From Gemmatimonadota bacterium (GTDB taxonomy: Bacteria; Gemmatimonadota; Gemmatimonadetes; Longimicrobiales; Gaopeijiaceae): a DNA stretch of 7,557 nt. Shown piece after piece: positions 6,851 through 7,557 of the stretch; position 1 is the first letter of the stretch; the number at the start of each line of letters is the position of its first letter. The position numbers and the translations under genes are program-made. Below the pieces are notes generated by a model. It was not told the origin of the DNA. It saw nothing but the letters and a program-made list of their open reading frames with translations, and made no database searches. The DNA lies in assembly GCA_007129525.1 (NCBI GenBank), contig SKVI01000388.1, positions 1 to 7,557 of the forward strand. The letters are read 5' to 3'.

Positions 6851-6877
6851 CTGGCCGGTGGTACGTCGTCCGGCCAG
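6851..6877. repeat. Perfect 8-bp inverted repeat (hairpin or operator candidate)
   Basis: CTGGCCGG (6851-6858) and CCGGCCAG (6870-6877) are exact reverse complements separated by 11 bases. The element lies 20 bp upstream of the ferredoxin reductase start and about 70 bp past the stop of the AI-2E-family gene. As RNA from the minus strand it would form a strong GC stem, but no U-run follows, so it is not a classical intrinsic terminator. It could be an operator, since it directly follows the -10 box of the promoter candidate at 6880-6907, or a leader hairpin. Confidence 0.45.
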
Positions 6878-6879
6878 AA

Positions 6880-6907
6880 AGGATACAGATTGACCCCGGG
6901 CAGGCAA
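6880..6907 (-). promoter_or_regulatory. Weak sigma70-type promoter candidate for the redox/protease cluster
   Basis: On the minus strand, TTGCCT (6907-6902) and TATCCT (6885-6880) are separated by 16 bases, each matching four of six consensus positions. Transcription would start near 6873, inside the first arm of the inverted repeat, leaving a leader of about 43 bases. The position is right, but the match is modest and could be chance. Confidence 0.3.
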
Positions 6908-6948
6908 CCGGGCACGGCGACTCCGTGGCTCGTCGAATGGGCCTACCC

Positions 6949-7557
6949 CTACTCCCGGCTTTCGGCTCCATCGGGTTCGCCGGCAAAAAACCCCGAGACC
7001 CGGTAGCTCTCCAGCCCCCACCCCAACAGGAGCTTGACCCCCACCGCCGCGGGCACCGCAATGAGAAGGCCCACGAAGCCAAAGAAGAAGCCGCCCACGG
7101 CGATGGCCAGGAGGATCCACACCGGATGGAGTCCGGTGGAGTCGCCCACGATACGGGGGCTCACCACCCCGCTTTCCAGCGACTGCGCCAGGGTGTAGAC
7201 CACCGCCACTTTGAGCAGGGCGATGCCGGGATCACCGCTGGCCAGGGCGATGGCCAGGGCCGGGATGAGGCTCAGCACCAGCCCCAGGTAGGGGACGACG
7301 TTGAAGATGGCCACCACTGCCCCCAGGAAGATGGCGTACGGGAACTGCACCACGAGGAGGCCCACCGTAGTCATGGCTCCCACCGTGAGTGAAACGGTGA
7401 CCTGCCCCCGGAGATAGGCCGACAGGAGCCGGTCGTACTCCACCAGACCCCGACGAATCCCCTGCCGGCTCGGCGGAATCAGGTCGTCCACCTTCGTCAC
7501 CAGCCGGTCGTAGTCCCGGAGGAGATAGAAGGTGAGCACGGGAGCCAGCACCAGGTA
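6949..7557 (-). CDS. AI-2E/PerM-family membrane protein, C-terminal part (5' end cut by window)
   Basis: 202 codons before the stop are visible; the reading frame stays open to the window edge, so the N-terminal 150 or so residues of a usual 340-380-residue protein lie outside. The visible part has the family's pattern: a short amphipathic region (RDYDRLVTKVDDLIPPSRQG), then a hydrophobic stretch with the conserved FNVVPYLGLVLSLIPALAIAL, a further segment around LLKVAVVYTLAQSLE, the VSPRIVGDSTGLHPVWILLAI motif, and a last membrane pair ending in VPAAVGVKLLL. A short polar tail follows. The family spans the inner membrane with about eight helices; members have been linked to AI-2 export or ion exchange, so substrate cannot be assigned here. 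It reads in the same direction as the downstream redox cluster, 118 bp away, and may be a separate transcription unit. Confidence 0.9.
   Translation of the reverse strand, partial: YLVLAPVLTFYLLRDYDRLVTKVDDLIPPSRQGIRRGLVEYDRLLSAYLRGQVTVSLTVGAMTTVGLLVVQFPYAIFLGAVVAIFNVVPYLGLVLSLIPALAIALASGDPGIALLKVAVVYTLAQSLESGVVSPRIVGDSTGLHPVWILLAIAVGGFFFGFVGLLIAVPAAVGVKLLLGWGLESYRVSGFFAGEPDGAESRE

Overview
The window comes from a GC-rich bacterial chromosome (about two-thirds G+C by eye) with tightly packed genes, Shine-Dalgarno (SD) sequences before several starts and short spacers. The gene families suggest an aerobic or facultative Gram-negative-type lineage. Gemmatimonadota would fit the composition and protein style, but this is an inference; nothing in the sequence fixes the phylum. 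No transposase, integrase, CRISPR array, rRNA or tRNA was seen, and base composition looks even throughout, so this reads as core chromosome.

Left part (1-1341). An ATG with an ideal SD at the left edge marks a gene running leftward out of the window. Across a 188-bp divergent spacer, a plus-strand pair begins. The first gene is a short-chain dehydrogenase/reductase of the pteridine reductase (PTR1/FolM) type. The second is a small DUF309 protein whose start is ambiguous, either overlapping or abutting the first gene.

Middle and right (1373-6830, minus strand). A four-gene cluster reads right to left: a thioredoxin-reductase-like ferredoxin/flavodoxin-NADP+ reductase, thioredoxin reductase TrxB (CxxC present), an 827-residue Lon-family protease with an intact Ser-Lys dyad but degenerate Walker motifs (resembling the ATP-independent LonC group), and a tandem-domain universal stress protein that overlaps the end of the protease gene. 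Spacers are 23 bp, 52 bp and a small overlap, so one transcript is likely. Taken together, the products pair two NADPH-driven redox hubs with protein quality control and a stress protein. A perfect 8-bp inverted repeat sits in the leader of the first gene.

Right edge (6949-7557). The C-terminal part of an AI-2E/PerM-family membrane protein, same strand as the cluster, is cut by the window end.

The best second looks are the reductase whose catalytic Tyr position is His (an Asp-His-Lys triad), the Walker-degenerate Lon-like protease co-located with redox enzymes, the DUF309 start problem, and the inverted repeat. I saw no clearly new multi-gene system.
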